This document shows, piece by piece, positions 18,049 through 26,307 of a stretch of DNA of 64,000 nt. The DNA lies in contig NZ_JACAPG010000027.1 in NCBI RefSeq assembly GCF_013385825.1, positions 79,857-143,856 on the forward strand, given 5' to 3'. The position numbers and the translations under genes are program-made. Position 1 is the first letter of the stretch; every line of letters begins with the position of its first letter. The notes beneath the pieces are model-generated. The model was not told the DNA's origin, searched no databases, and saw only the letters and a program-made list of their open reading frames with translations. Source of the DNA: Pseudomonas reactans. Lineage in GTDB: Bacteria; Pseudomonadota; Gammaproteobacteria; Pseudomonadales; Pseudomonadaceae.

Positions 18049-18559
18049 GGGTGTGTTCAGGTGCCAAGGGCCGCCACATGTGGATCTTGTCGAAATAATC
18101 CACACCAACCCGCACCGCCAGCGGCTCCAGGCCGTACTGGATGAAACCGCAGCGCTGGTACAGGGCAAAGGCCGCTTCATTGCCGGCGGTGACCGTCAGC
18201 TGGATCACTTTGAGGCGCGGCTGTTTACGCGCTTCGTCCAGTGCCGCTTCCACCAACTGACGGCCCAAGCCTTTTTGTTGGTGGTCCGCATTCACGTACA
18301 TGCCGAACAGGGTCACCTTGTGCCGCGCTTTTTCTCGCGGCTCAAAGGCCAGGCCGACAATGCCGGCCAACTCATCCCCGTCAAACGCACCGAGCAGGCA
18401 ATCCAACGGGCTGCTCAAGCGTTTTTCCCACCAGCTCAGCGGCATTGCCGCACGCTCCGCCACGCTGGAGGTGAACGCCTGGGGATAGACGCCATACGCC
18501 TCAAGCATCAACGCCCGATACGCCTCGGCGTCGCTGGCCGCCAGCGTGCGGATGATCAT
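18044..18559 (-). CDS. GNAT N-acetyltransferase
   Basis: A 171-residue GNAT acetyltransferase. The acetyl-CoA pyrophosphate loop is HQQKGLGRQL near residue 104, preceded by the beta-4 strand KVTLFGMYV, and the C-terminal part has the conserved Tyr in ALYQRCGF. The acceptor is unknown. It overlaps the upstream NUDIX gene by 4 bp, so they are co-translated. Its stop codon is supplied by a REP element. Confidence 0.88.
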   Translation of the reverse strand: MIIRTLAASDAEAYRALMLEAYGVYPQAFTSSVAERAAMPLSWWEKRLSSPLDCLLGAFDGDELAGIVGLAFEPREKARHKVTLFGMYVNADHQQKGLGRQLVEAALDEARKQPRLKVIQLTVTAGNEAAFALYQRCGFIQYGLEPLAVRVGVDYFDKIHMWRPLAPEHTL

Positions 18560-18963
18560 GCCGTCAGCGAGGCGCGGTAAAACGGTAGGATCAGATCGCG
18601 CGTCAGCGGGGCCAATTGCAGGCCGCCATCTCCGGCCGGGTCGATCCAGCGCACTTCTTCAATCTCGGCGGCAGGCGTGACCGCCACATCGATCTGCACC
18701 TGGAATAGCTCGGCTTCCACGGTGAAACCCGGCTCGTTGACCGCAGGCGCGGAAAACTTGCCGAGATAGACGGCGGCGCTTGGCTCGATACGCAGGTTCA
18801 GTTCTTCGTGTAGCTCACGGGCCAAGGCCTCGGCAGGCTGCTCGCCGGCGTCGATTTTGCCGCCGGGTTGCATGAAGGCCTGGGTGCCGCGTTTGCGCAC
18901 CAGCAGGGTTTGGCCGTCAGCGCCGATCAGGAGGGCGGCGGCGATGCGGATGGTGGAGGGCAT
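18556..18963 (-). CDS. NUDIX hydrolase
   Basis: A 135-residue NUDIX pyrophosphohydrolase. The Nudix box is GGKIDAGEQPAEALARELHEEL at about residues 34-55 (first part GGKIDAGEQPAE), with the REL-HEEL metal ligands intact. It probably hydrolyses a nucleoside diphosphate linked to another group. It is the first of a two-gene unit with the GNAT gene. The nucleotide substrate cannot be read from the sequence. Confidence 0.88.
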   Translation of the reverse strand: MPSTIRIAAALLIGADGQTLLVRKRGTQAFMQPGGKIDAGEQPAEALARELHEELNLRIEPSAAVYLGKFSAPAVNEPGFTVEAELFQVQIDVAVTPAAEIEEVRWIDPAGDGGLQLAPLTRDLILPFYRASLTA

Positions 18964-19011
18964 GAACGATCTTCCTTGGCTGCAAAGGGCGCAAGGATCA
19001 CATGAAGTGGC

Positions 19012-20358
19012 TCAGCCGCAAAGCAGTCCATCGCCGTTATCCTTGATGAAGACACTGTAGCGCGCCCCTTCCATGGTCTCGAAGGCAATCAATTTATCCA
19101 CCAATGGCAGGTTCAACACCTTGCCGGCGTTGAGCAACAGCATGCCGTTGTCGGCATTGAGGTTGCGCGCCAGCACCATGCCCTCCGCAAGCTCGCGTGT
19201 ACCGAGAACTTTGACGTTGGGATCACCCAAGGTCACGTCATTGAGGTAGGTCGCGCAGACCAGCACAAAGTCTTCGACCATCACCGGGTCATACAGCCGA
19301 CCGGCGTATTTGCGGATGTACAGCAGCGCTTCGTCGCTGTTCATCTGCCGCTCCAGGATCAGGCCTTTTTGCAGCTCGATAAAGTCCACAGCCAGTTTCA
19401 ACAGGCGCGAACCGGCGGGAATCGCTTCGCCTTTGAGGTGATCGGGGAAACCACTGCCGTCCCAACGTTCCTGATGATGGCGGATCAGGCGTGCGGCGTC
19501 TTTCATCGGTTCCAGGGTCATCAGCAGCGATTCGCTCTGAGTGGCGTAGGCGCGATAGCGTTCGCGGTCGCTGCTGTGCAGCAGGTCCGAGGGCGAGGCC
19601 ATCATGCTGTCGCTCCAGCTCAGCTTGCCGATGTTGTAGAGCGCGGCGGCCATGGTCAGGTCCCGGTTGCTGGCCTCGTCCACGCCATGAGTCACACACC
19701 AGGTGCGTACCAACTCGATGATCTGCCGGTTGGTCTGTTTGGCCCGGGGCAGGCGCAGGTTGGCCAACAGCGAGAACACCTCAGTGCCGGTGGCGTAGCT
19801 GTGTTTGAGTTCTTCGTAGGCCAGGTCGAGCATGTCGGCGGTCTGCTGCAACTCGCTGGTGCGCGAGACCACGCGTTTTTCCAGGGTGGCGTTGAGCTGC
19901 TTGAGTTCATCGTTCTGCTGCTGGATCAGTTGTTCAAGGCGCAGGCGTTCGCGTTCGGAATGCTGATGGGCCAGGGATTGGCGCAGCGCCAGCAACAGTT
20001 CCTCATCCTTCCAGGGTTTGCTCAGGTAGCGGTAGATCTCGCCTTCGTTGATGGCTTTGACGATCAGGGTCAAATCAGTTTCGCCGGTCAGCAGAATGCG
20101 CACGGTGTGAGGGTAGTGTTGGTGGATGTGCGCCAGCAGCGAGGCGCCGTCCATGTCGGGCAGGCGTGCGGCACTCATCACCAGGTCGACGGGTTGGCTG
20201 GCGAGAATGGCCAGGGCATCGGCAGCGCAGGTGGCGCTGTGCAGGTCGAAGGGTTCCAGCCGCAACAGTTGGGTGAGGCTATGGAGTACATCCGGGTGAG
20301 CGTCGATCAGCAGCACCACGGCACGTTCGGCATCGGTGAAAGTGACTGACTCTCCCAT
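19012..20358 (-). CDS. Receiver plus degenerate HD-GYP (YN-GFP) regulator, PA2572-like
   Basis: A 448-residue protein: receiver at about 15-130, coiled coil at about 135-190, HD-GYP-like domain at about 195-375, and a C-terminal extension. Two catalytic features are lost. The phospho-acceptor Asp is Ala (MSAARLPDMDG, residue 63), although the conserved Lys (SKPWK) stays. The metal-binding HD pair is Tyr-Asn (ALYNIGKL, 241-242), and the GYP motif is GFP (303-305) within HHQERWDGSGFP. P. aeruginosa PA2572 is known to carry a similar YN variant, so this is its probable counterpart. A cyclic-di-GMP phosphodiesterase activity is unlikely; a binding or scaffold role is inferred. Confidence 0.85.
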   Translation of the reverse strand: MGESVTFTDAERAVVLLIDAHPDVLHSLTQLLRLEPFDLHSATCAADALAILASQPVDLVMSAARLPDMDGASLLAHIHQHYPHTVRILLTGETDLTLIVKAINEGEIYRYLSKPWKDEELLLALRQSLAHQHSERERLRLEQLIQQQNDELKQLNATLEKRVVSRTSELQQTADMLDLAYEELKHSYATGTEVFSLLANLRLPRAKQTNRQIIELVRTWCVTHGVDEASNRDLTMAAALYNIGKLSWSDSMMASPSDLLHSSDRERYRAYATQSESLLMTLEPMKDAARLIRHHQERWDGSGFPDHLKGEAIPAGSRLLKLAVDFIELQKGLILERQMNSDEALLYIRKYAGRLYDPVMVEDFVLVCATYLNDVTLGDPNVKVLGTRELAEGMVLARNLNADNGMLLLNAGKVLNLPLVDKLIAFETMEGARYSVFIKDNGDGLLCG

Positions 20359-20487
20359 GGGACACCTCGGATCGTCGGTGTGCGGTCCTTATGGTCTGGG
20401 TCTGCCTTCCTGGCGATTACTGACTTGCCTGTTACTGAGTAGCTTAGTTGGCTTTTCGGAAAATGATGGCCTTACGATATCAACGGC

Positions 20488-20520
20488 ATAAAAAAAGCCG
20501 CCCCAGATACCGGAGCGGCC
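20488..20520 (-). terminator. Intrinsic terminator of rpmE2
   Basis: On the minus strand, GCCGCTCC pairs with GGGGCGGC (one G-U) around a seven-base loop and is followed by seven T. It lies about 25 bases past the rpmE2 stop codon. Confidence 0.8.
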
Positions 20521-20542
20521 TTCGAGGTGAAACCTGCAAACC

Positions 20543-20815
20543 TCACGCGTCAGCTTTTTTCGGGCTCGAACCGAACGAAGCGAAACGCTTGTTGAACCCG
20601 GCAATCCGACCTTCGGCCTGGGTCTTTCGCTGTTGGCCGGTGTAGATAGGGTGCGAGGCGCTGGACACGTCCAGCGGGATGTACGGGTAAGTGTTGCCGT
20701 CGCTGTGTTTATGGGTGCGGTCGCTGTCGGCGGTGGAGCCGATCAGGAAGAACACGTCGGCGGCAGTGTCGTGGAACAGCACGGTGCGGTAGTCAGGATG
20801 GATACCAGCTTTCAT
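20543..20815 (-). CDS. rpmE2: Ribosomal protein L31 type B (zinc-independent)
   Basis: A 90-residue protein starting MKAGIHPDYRTVLFHD, with the TYPYIPLDVSSASHPIYTGQ core of type B L31. It lacks the CxxC zinc ligands of type A L31. In bacteria the zinc-free paralogue is made when zinc is scarce and replaces the zinc-binding form on the ribosome, releasing zinc. The frame runs 16 codons further upstream, but the ATG at 20815 gives the family N-terminus. A probable Zur operator 33-47 bp upstream supports zinc control. Confidence 0.95.
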   Translation of the reverse strand: MKAGIHPDYRTVLFHDTAADVFFLIGSTADSDRTHKHSDGNTYPYIPLDVSSASHPIYTGQQRKTQAEGRIAGFNKRFASFGSSPKKADA

Positions 20816-20847
20816 AAGGCCTCCGGGGCGTCTGGGTGCATTCAATT

Positions 20848-20862
20848 TGTTATACAGTAACA
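20848..20862. promoter_or_regulatory. Probable Zur box of rpmE2
   Basis: TGTTATACAGTAACA is an inverted repeat TGTTA-N5-TAACA, close to the proteobacterial Zur operator. It lies 33 bases before the rpmE2 start. The same GTTA-N5-TAAC layout occurs before znuD at 56384. Confidence 0.65.
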
Positions 20863-20915
20863 CAAATCATGCACCCAAACGAGAACCGATTGCAATAAGA
20901 ATAGGCCCGTCGCTT

Positions 20916-22241
20916 CTATGCGGCTTCCTGGAAGTCCATCTCCGGTGGCTGCTGTGAGAACCCGCGAGTCAGCACGCCCAAGTAAACCAGGCCGATCGCC
21001 AACCACACCAAGCCCAGGTAGATAGCCAGATGATCGAGGCTGACCATCAACCACAGGTCCGCCAGCAGGCCGATGAACGGGAAAACCAGAAACAGGATCA
21101 ACTCACGCAGGCCGCGCTGCTTGGCGCCGATCCAGTAGTGGGAAATCACCGACAGGTTGACCAGGCTGAACGCCAGGAATGCACCGAAGTTGATGAACGA
21201 GGTGGAAGTGGTCACGTCCAGCTTCAACGCCAACAGCGCCACCACCGCGCACAACAGGATGCTGTTGACCGGCGTACCGAAGCGCGCATGCAAGGCACCG
21301 AAGAACGACTTGGGCAATACACCGTCGCGGCCCATGGCGAACAGCAAGCGCGAACCACTGGCCTGGGCCGACAGCCCCGAAGCGAACTGGCCGACAATCA
21401 GGCCGATCAGGAAGATCGACACAAACAGGTCGCCACCGATATTGCGCGCGATTTCATACGCCGCCGAATCCACATTGGCGAATTCGAACGACGGATGGGC
21501 CACCTGCACAAAGTAGGACACCGCCACGAAGATCAGGCCGCCAATCAAGGTAATCAACATGATCGCCCGTGGGATGGTGCGGCGTGGGTCGCGGGTTTCT
21601 TCGGTCAGCGTACTCACCGCATCAAAGCCCAGGAACGAATAGCAGGCGATAGCCGCGCCGCTCATGATCAACGGCATGTGCATCTGGCCGTTGAAGAAGG
21701 GGGCGATGGTCCACAGCGGCTTGCTTGCGTCACCACCGATGTAGTGAATGCACAGCGCCACAAACGCAATCAACACCAGAAATTGCACCAGCATCAGCAA
21801 CGCATTGATGCCGTTGGCCAGCTTGAGGCCGACGATGTTGATGGCGCTGGTGATGCCGATAAAGGCCAGCACCCAGATCCACTGCGGCACCGCCGGGAAC
21901 GCCGAATTGAGGTACGCCGCACCGATCAGCCAGATGGCCATGGGCAAGAACAGGTAGTCGAGCAACACCGCCCAACCGGCGATAAAGCCCAGCTTGGGGC
22001 TGATGGCCTTGCGCACGTAGCTGTAGGCGGAACCGGCCACCGGAAACGCCGAGGCCATTCGCCCGTAGCTCATGGCGGTGAAAAACATCGCCACCAGGGC
22101 GGCCAGGTAAGCGGCGGGGACCATGCCCGCAGTGGATTGCGCCAGGATGCCGAAGGTGCCGAGCACAATGATCGGTGTCATATAGGCGATGCCAAACAGC
22201 ACCACCGACCCTAACGACAGGGTGCGTTGCAAACGAGCCAT
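20916..22241 (-). CDS. APC-family amino acid/polyamine permease (PuuP-like)
   Basis: A 441-residue permease with about twelve membrane helices. The N-terminus LGSVVLFGIAYMTPIIVLGTFG and the segment AIACYSFLGFDAVSTLTEET are typical of the amino acid-polyamine-organocation family, branch containing putrescine importers. The ATG at 22241 follows CGGAG by eight bases; an upstream TTG is weaker. The next gene in the same direction is a nitrilase-type amidohydrolase 247 bp away across a REPIN, and the two may work on the same nitrogen compounds. Substrate is inferred only. Confidence 0.82.
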   Translation of the reverse strand: MARLQRTLSLGSVVLFGIAYMTPIIVLGTFGILAQSTAGMVPAAYLAALVAMFFTAMSYGRMASAFPVAGSAYSYVRKAISPKLGFIAGWAVLLDYLFLPMAIWLIGAAYLNSAFPAVPQWIWVLAFIGITSAINIVGLKLANGINALLMLVQFLVLIAFVALCIHYIGGDASKPLWTIAPFFNGQMHMPLIMSGAAIACYSFLGFDAVSTLTEETRDPRRTIPRAIMLITLIGGLIFVAVSYFVQVAHPSFEFANVDSAAYEIARNIGGDLFVSIFLIGLIVGQFASGLSAQASGSRLLFAMGRDGVLPKSFFGALHARFGTPVNSILLCAVVALLALKLDVTTSTSFINFGAFLAFSLVNLSVISHYWIGAKQRGLRELILFLVFPFIGLLADLWLMVSLDHLAIYLGLVWLAIGLVYLGVLTRGFSQQPPEMDFQEAA

Positions 22242-22330
22242 GGGTGATTCTCCGCGCAATTATTAGATTTATGGCAGAACTGAAGTCGGTGTCGCGAATT
22301 TCATTTTTCTTATGATCAAGCATGTTTCGT

Positions 22331-22464
22331 GTGGCGAGCGGGCTTGTCCCGCGTTGGGCTGCGAAGCGGCCCCCAAAACCTGCCCCTTAGCTCTGCTCGG
22401 AAAAATGCGGTGAATGTAATTGGGGCTGCTGCGCAGCCCAACGCGGGACAAGCCCGCTCGCCAC
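22331..22464. repeat. Large REPIN, second family
   Basis: Two arms of about 43 bases in inverted orientation, left starting GTGGCGAGCGGGCTTGTCCC and right ending AAGCCCGCTCGCCAC, with a 45-base spacer. The core differs from the TGTAGGAG family seen at 9726, 17949 and 58476. Inner parts also pair (GGGCTGC/GCAGCCC). It lies between two minus-strand genes. Confidence 0.85.
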
Positions 22465-22488
22465 AATGGTCCGATGCACAAAGGGAGA

Positions 22489-23310
22489 TCAGTGTTGTGG
22501 AATCAACAGCTCGCGCGTCCCATCGCTGTGCTCAATCACCTCACCCGGCAATTTCATGCGCTGGTCATCCAGGTAGCGGTAGTCCTTGCGCGCCGCTGCC
22601 AGTCGGTCGAGATCCAGCTCAACCGCGAATTGCCCCTCCTCACGCCCCGCTTCAAACAGCAGCGTGCCAAACGGGTCCACCAACGCACTGCCGCCGGCGA
22701 ACACCAGGTCGCCATCGCCCGCTTCCACCCGGTTGACCATCAGCGCGAACGCCTGGTTTTCCTGGGCTCGGGCCATGATCGCGGTGCGGTGGGTTGGACC
22801 GTAGGGGTCCATGTTGCCGTTGGTGACAATCAGCAATTCGGCGCCCAATTGCGCCAGGGCGCGGGCAGTTTCAGGGAACTCGATGTCGTAGCAGATCAAC
22901 AGGCCGACCCGCAGACCGTTCCACACACAAGTGGGGTAACGGTCGCCAGGATTGAACACACCGCGCTCCAACGGCCACAGGTGGGTCTTGCGGTACTTCA
23001 GGGCGATGCCTTCGGGGGTGATCAACAAGGTGGCGTTATAGAACTGGCCGCCATCATTTTCGGCGATGCCGATGACCACGGCGACGTTGCGAGCGCGGGC
23101 GGCCAGGATAATCGCCTGCACGGTGGGGCCATCCAGCGGTTCGGCGATGGCCGCGACGGTCTCGGATGTCGGGAAACCCGTCAGATGGGTTTCCGGGAAT
23201 ACGATCAGTTGCGTATCGTCGGCGCAGGCAGCAATTGCCGCCAAGGCGCGCTCAAGGTTGTAAGCTGTATCGTTATCACGACCGGCCAACTGGGCAAATT
23301 CGACCTTCAT
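22489..23310 (-). CDS. Carbon-nitrogen hydrolase (nitrilase superfamily)
   Basis: A 273-residue protein with the Glu-Lys-Cys triad of the nitrilase superfamily: Glu in FPETHLTGF (about residue 39), Lys in YRKTHLWP (about 110) and Cys in LICYDIEFPE (about 142). It probably hydrolyses an amide or nitrile. The ATG follows AAGGA by six bases. It is divergent from a LuxR-type regulator 93 bp away, which probably controls it. The nearby polyamine-type permease suggests an amide-nitrogen catabolic role; this is inference. Confidence 0.85.
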   Translation of the reverse strand: MKVEFAQLAGRDNDTAYNLERALAAIAACADDTQLIVFPETHLTGFPTSETVAAIAEPLDGPTVQAIILAARARNVAVVIGIAENDGGQFYNATLLITPEGIALKYRKTHLWPLERGVFNPGDRYPTCVWNGLRVGLLICYDIEFPETARALAQLGAELLIVTNGNMDPYGPTHRTAIMARAQENQAFALMVNRVEAGDGDLVFAGGSALVDPFGTLLFEAGREEGQFAVELDLDRLAAARKDYRYLDDQRMKLPGEVIEHSDGTRELLIPQH

Positions 23311-23403
23311 GGGTATTCCTTGTTCTTTAGCTGTGCCGCAGTATGCGCAGCCACAACCCACCAGGGAATCACGCGGCGGGGGTAACCCGATAGGGGTAGA
23401 TCG

Positions 23404-24165
23404 ATGACCATGTCGCTGCAAGACATCGCCTGGCACCGTGCGGTGGGGCAAATGATAGACGCGCTGGACCAGCCTAACTTCTGGACCCAGCTTGTCCGAT
23501 TGCTGGACCAGTACGTGCCGTCCGACAGTTGGGTGGCACTGTTGTTCAGCAGCGAACACCGCCCGCTGGTGTTCGCCGAATGCCCAGGGGCCGACGGCAC
23601 GCCGGACCACCTGTTCCAGGACTACCTCAACGGCCTGTACCTGCTAGACCCCTTCTACATCGCTAGCCGCGAACACGCGCGCACCGGGCTTTTGCGCCTG
23701 GCCGAAGTCGCGCCGGAGCACTTCGAACTCACCGAGTACTACCAGCGCTACTTCCGCCTGAACGTGGTCGCCGATGAAATTCAGTTCAATTGCCACCTGC
23801 CAGATGGGCGTACCCTGTGCCTGTCGCTGGGCTCGAAGCAACGCTTTGACCCGCAGCAGATCGCTCTGCTGTCGCTGATCCAACCCTGGGTATTGAGCCT
23901 GCTGCGCCAACGCCTGCCCCATGAACTGAGCCAGGTCAGCACCCCGCAACCGATCCAGAATGATGACTGGGGCGCGCAACTCACTGCCCGCGAACTGGAT
24001 GTGGGCCGCTTGATGCTCAGCGGTTGCTCCAGCAAGGAAATCGCTCGTAAGCTGGAAATCTCTGTTGAAACCGTGAAAGTCCATAAGAAACACATCTACA
24101 GCAAGCTAGGGATCAAATCCCAGTCAGAGCTGTTCTCGATCTTTCTACAGGCGCAAAACGCCTAG
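23404..24165 (+). CDS. LuxR-family transcription regulator
   Basis: A 253-residue regulator with a C-terminal LuxR helix-turn-helix (LTARELDVGRLMLSGCSSKE then VETVKVHKKHIYSKLGIKSQ, about 195-245). The N-terminal 170 residues are not a recognised autoinducer-binding or receiver domain; they contain many aromatic residues and look like a small-molecule-binding domain. It is divergent from the nitrilase gene and precedes the glutamate-synthase-like gene by 28 bp, so it may control both sides. Confidence 0.85.
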   Translation: MTMSLQDIAWHRAVGQMIDALDQPNFWTQLVRLLDQYVPSDSWVALLFSSEHRPLVFAECPGADGTPDHLFQDYLNGLYLLDPFYIASREHARTGLLRLAEVAPEHFELTEYYQRYFRLNVVADEIQFNCHLPDGRTLCLSLGSKQRFDPQQIALLSLIQPWVLSLLRQRLPHELSQVSTPQPIQNDDWGAQLTARELDVGRLMLSGCSSKEIARKLEISVETVKVHKKHIYSKLGIKSQSELFSIFLQAQNA

Positions 24166-24193
24166 CCGATGAGTCCGAACCAAGGAAAACCGT

Positions 24194-25813
24194 ATGAGCC
24201 TGTCGTTATTAAGCCGTTACGCCTTCTTTGCCGTGTGCGTCATTTTCACCCTCGCCAGCCTCCCCTTCATCGAACACGAATGGCTGTGGCCGATCACCCT
24301 GGTCACGGGCGTATTGAGTCTGATCGGTATTTTCGACCTGCTGCAAAGCCCGCACGCCGTGCGCCGCAACTACCCGATCCTGGGCAATATCCGTTACCTG
24401 GTGGAAGCCATCCGCCCGGAAATCCGCCAGTACCTGCTGGAGTCCGACAGCGATGCCCTGCCCTTCTCCCGGGCCCAGCGTTCACTGGTGTATTCGCGCG
24501 CCAAGAATGAGACTGCCGACAAACCCTTCGGCACCCTGATCGACGTGTACCAGTCGGGCTTCGAATTCATCGGCCACTCCATGCGTCCGGCGCCGCTCAG
24601 CGACCCAAGCGCATTTCGTGTGATGGTCGGCGGCCCGCAATGCACGCAGCCGTACTCGGCATCGGTGTTCAATATTTCGGCGATGAGCTTTGGCTCATTG
24701 AGCGCCAACGCGATTCGCGCGTTGAACCAAGGCGCCAAACTGGGCAACTTCGCCCACGACACCGGAGAAGGCAGCATCAGCCCCTATCACCGCGAAAACG
24801 GCGGCGACCTGACCTGGGAACTGGGCAGCGGCTACTTCGGTTGTCGCACCAGCGACGGCCGCTTCGACCCGGAACGTTTCGCCGTGCAGGCGCAGAACCC
24901 GCAAGTGCGCATGATCGAAATCAAGATGAGCCAGGGTGCCAAACCCGGCCATGGCGGGATCCTGCCAAAACACAAAGTCACCCAGGAAATCGCCGACACC
25001 CGCGGCATCCTGATGGGTGAGGACTGCATCTCGCCGTCGCGCCACAGTGCGTTTTCCACACCGATCGAATTGATGCAGTTCATTGCCCAACTGCGTGAGC
25101 TGTCCGGCGGCAAACCGGTGGGTTTCAAGTTTTGCTTGGGTCACCCTTGGGAATTCATGGGCATCGCCAAGGCCATGCTCGAAACCGGCATCCTCCCGGA
25201 CTTTATCGTGGTGGACGGCAAGGAAGGCGGCACCGGCGCAGCCCCTGTGGAGTTTACCGACCATATCGGCGTGCCACTGCGCGAAGGCCTGCTGTTTGTG
25301 CACAACACCCTGGTGGGCCTGAACCTGCGCGACAAGATCAAGCTCGGCGCCAGCGGCAAGATCGTCAGCGCATTCGATATCGCCAGCGTGCTGGCCATCG
25401 GCGCCGACTGGGCCAACTCGGCGCGGGGCTTTATGTTTGCCATCGGGTGCATTCAGTCCCAGAGTTGCCATACCAACAAATGCCCGACTGGCGTGGCCAC
25501 CCAGGATCCACTGCGCCAACGTGCGCTAGTAGTGCCGGACAAAGCCCAGCGCGTGTTCAACTTCCACCGCAACACCCTCAAGGCCTTGGCCGAGATGCTC
25601 GCCGCTGCCGGCCTGGATCACCCATCGCAGCTATCGGCCAAGCATTTGGTGCGGCGTATGTCGGCGACGGAGATCAAACTGTTTTCGCAGTTGCATGTGT
25701 TCCTCAAACCCGGCGAATTGCTCACCGGCGAGGTGAATGGCGAGTTCTATTCGCGTATGTGGCAGATGGCACGGGCGGATAGTTTTGAACCCCATGAAGT
25801 GGCTGCCGCCTGA
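24194..25813 (+). CDS. FMN-binding glutamate synthase-like protein
   Basis: A 539-residue protein with two N-terminal membrane segments (residues about 5-55) and the synthase barrel of the large glutamate synthase subunit. Visible parts are GEGSISPYH, KPGHGGILPKHK, VVDGKEGGTGAAP for FMN and substrate binding, and the Cys-rich GCIQSQSCHTNKCPTG near residue 418, equivalent to the [3Fe-4S] ligands. It lacks the glutaminase domain, so ammonia would come from elsewhere. It may work with an adjacent nitrilase or amidase that frees ammonia. AAGGA precedes the ATG. Confidence 0.88.
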   Translation: MSLSLLSRYAFFAVCVIFTLASLPFIEHEWLWPITLVTGVLSLIGIFDLLQSPHAVRRNYPILGNIRYLVEAIRPEIRQYLLESDSDALPFSRAQRSLVYSRAKNETADKPFGTLIDVYQSGFEFIGHSMRPAPLSDPSAFRVMVGGPQCTQPYSASVFNISAMSFGSLSANAIRALNQGAKLGNFAHDTGEGSISPYHRENGGDLTWELGSGYFGCRTSDGRFDPERFAVQAQNPQVRMIEIKMSQGAKPGHGGILPKHKVTQEIADTRGILMGEDCISPSRHSAFSTPIELMQFIAQLRELSGGKPVGFKFCLGHPWEFMGIAKAMLETGILPDFIVVDGKEGGTGAAPVEFTDHIGVPLREGLLFVHNTLVGLNLRDKIKLGASGKIVSAFDIASVLAIGADWANSARGFMFAIGCIQSQSCHTNKCPTGVATQDPLRQRALVVPDKAQRVFNFHRNTLKALAEMLAAAGLDHPSQLSAKHLVRRMSATEIKLFSQLHVFLKPGELLTGEVNGEFYSRMWQMARADSFEPHEVAAA

Positions 25814-25878
25814 GAAATAAACAAACCCTACCTGCTGAACCGGACCACCGACGGCATCGTTGAAACAAGGAGATTCAC

Positions 25879-26175
25879 ATGCCGTTACTGGACTTCGCCG
25901 CCATCGCCGAACAACTGCCCGACACTTGGAAATCAACGCGCCTGGGCCAGGTTGGCCCGGCGCGGATCAAGGTGCTGCGCATGGATGAGCAGGCGTATGT
26001 GGAGGAAACCCATGATTACAACGAAGGGTTGCTGGTGATCAGCGGGTGTCTGTACTTGTCACTGGACGGCGAACAGATCAAGGTCGGCACCGGCCAGATG
26101 TATCTGGTAGAAGCCGGCACTGCCCATGCCGTGCTTGCAGGCAGCCATGGCACTTTGGTTATCCTGGATGTCTAG
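25879..26175 (+). CDS. Small cupin protein
   Basis: A 98-residue protein with a single cupin fold: ETHDYNEGLLVISGCLYLSL followed by GTGQMYLVEAGTAHAV. The first motif has one His and one Glu (HDYNE) and the second a His (TAHAV), enough for one metal. It follows the glutamate-synthase-like gene by 65 bp, with AAGGAG before the ATG, and may share its transcript. Function unknown; family members bind metals or small metabolites. Confidence 0.82.
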   Translation: MPLLDFAAIAEQLPDTWKSTRLGQVGPARIKVLRMDEQAYVEETHDYNEGLLVISGCLYLSLDGEQIKVGTGQMYLVEAGTAHAVLAGSHGTLVILDV

Positions 26176-26307
26176 AGACATTCAGTAATACCCAAGCTTT
26201 GCAATTGATTACAAATACCGCCAACCTGCGCCCGCCCGACGTGCGGCGTACGACAACACCCGCGTTCGCCTGTCATTACTAAACCTTTCGTACAAGAGCC
26301 CGCTGCC

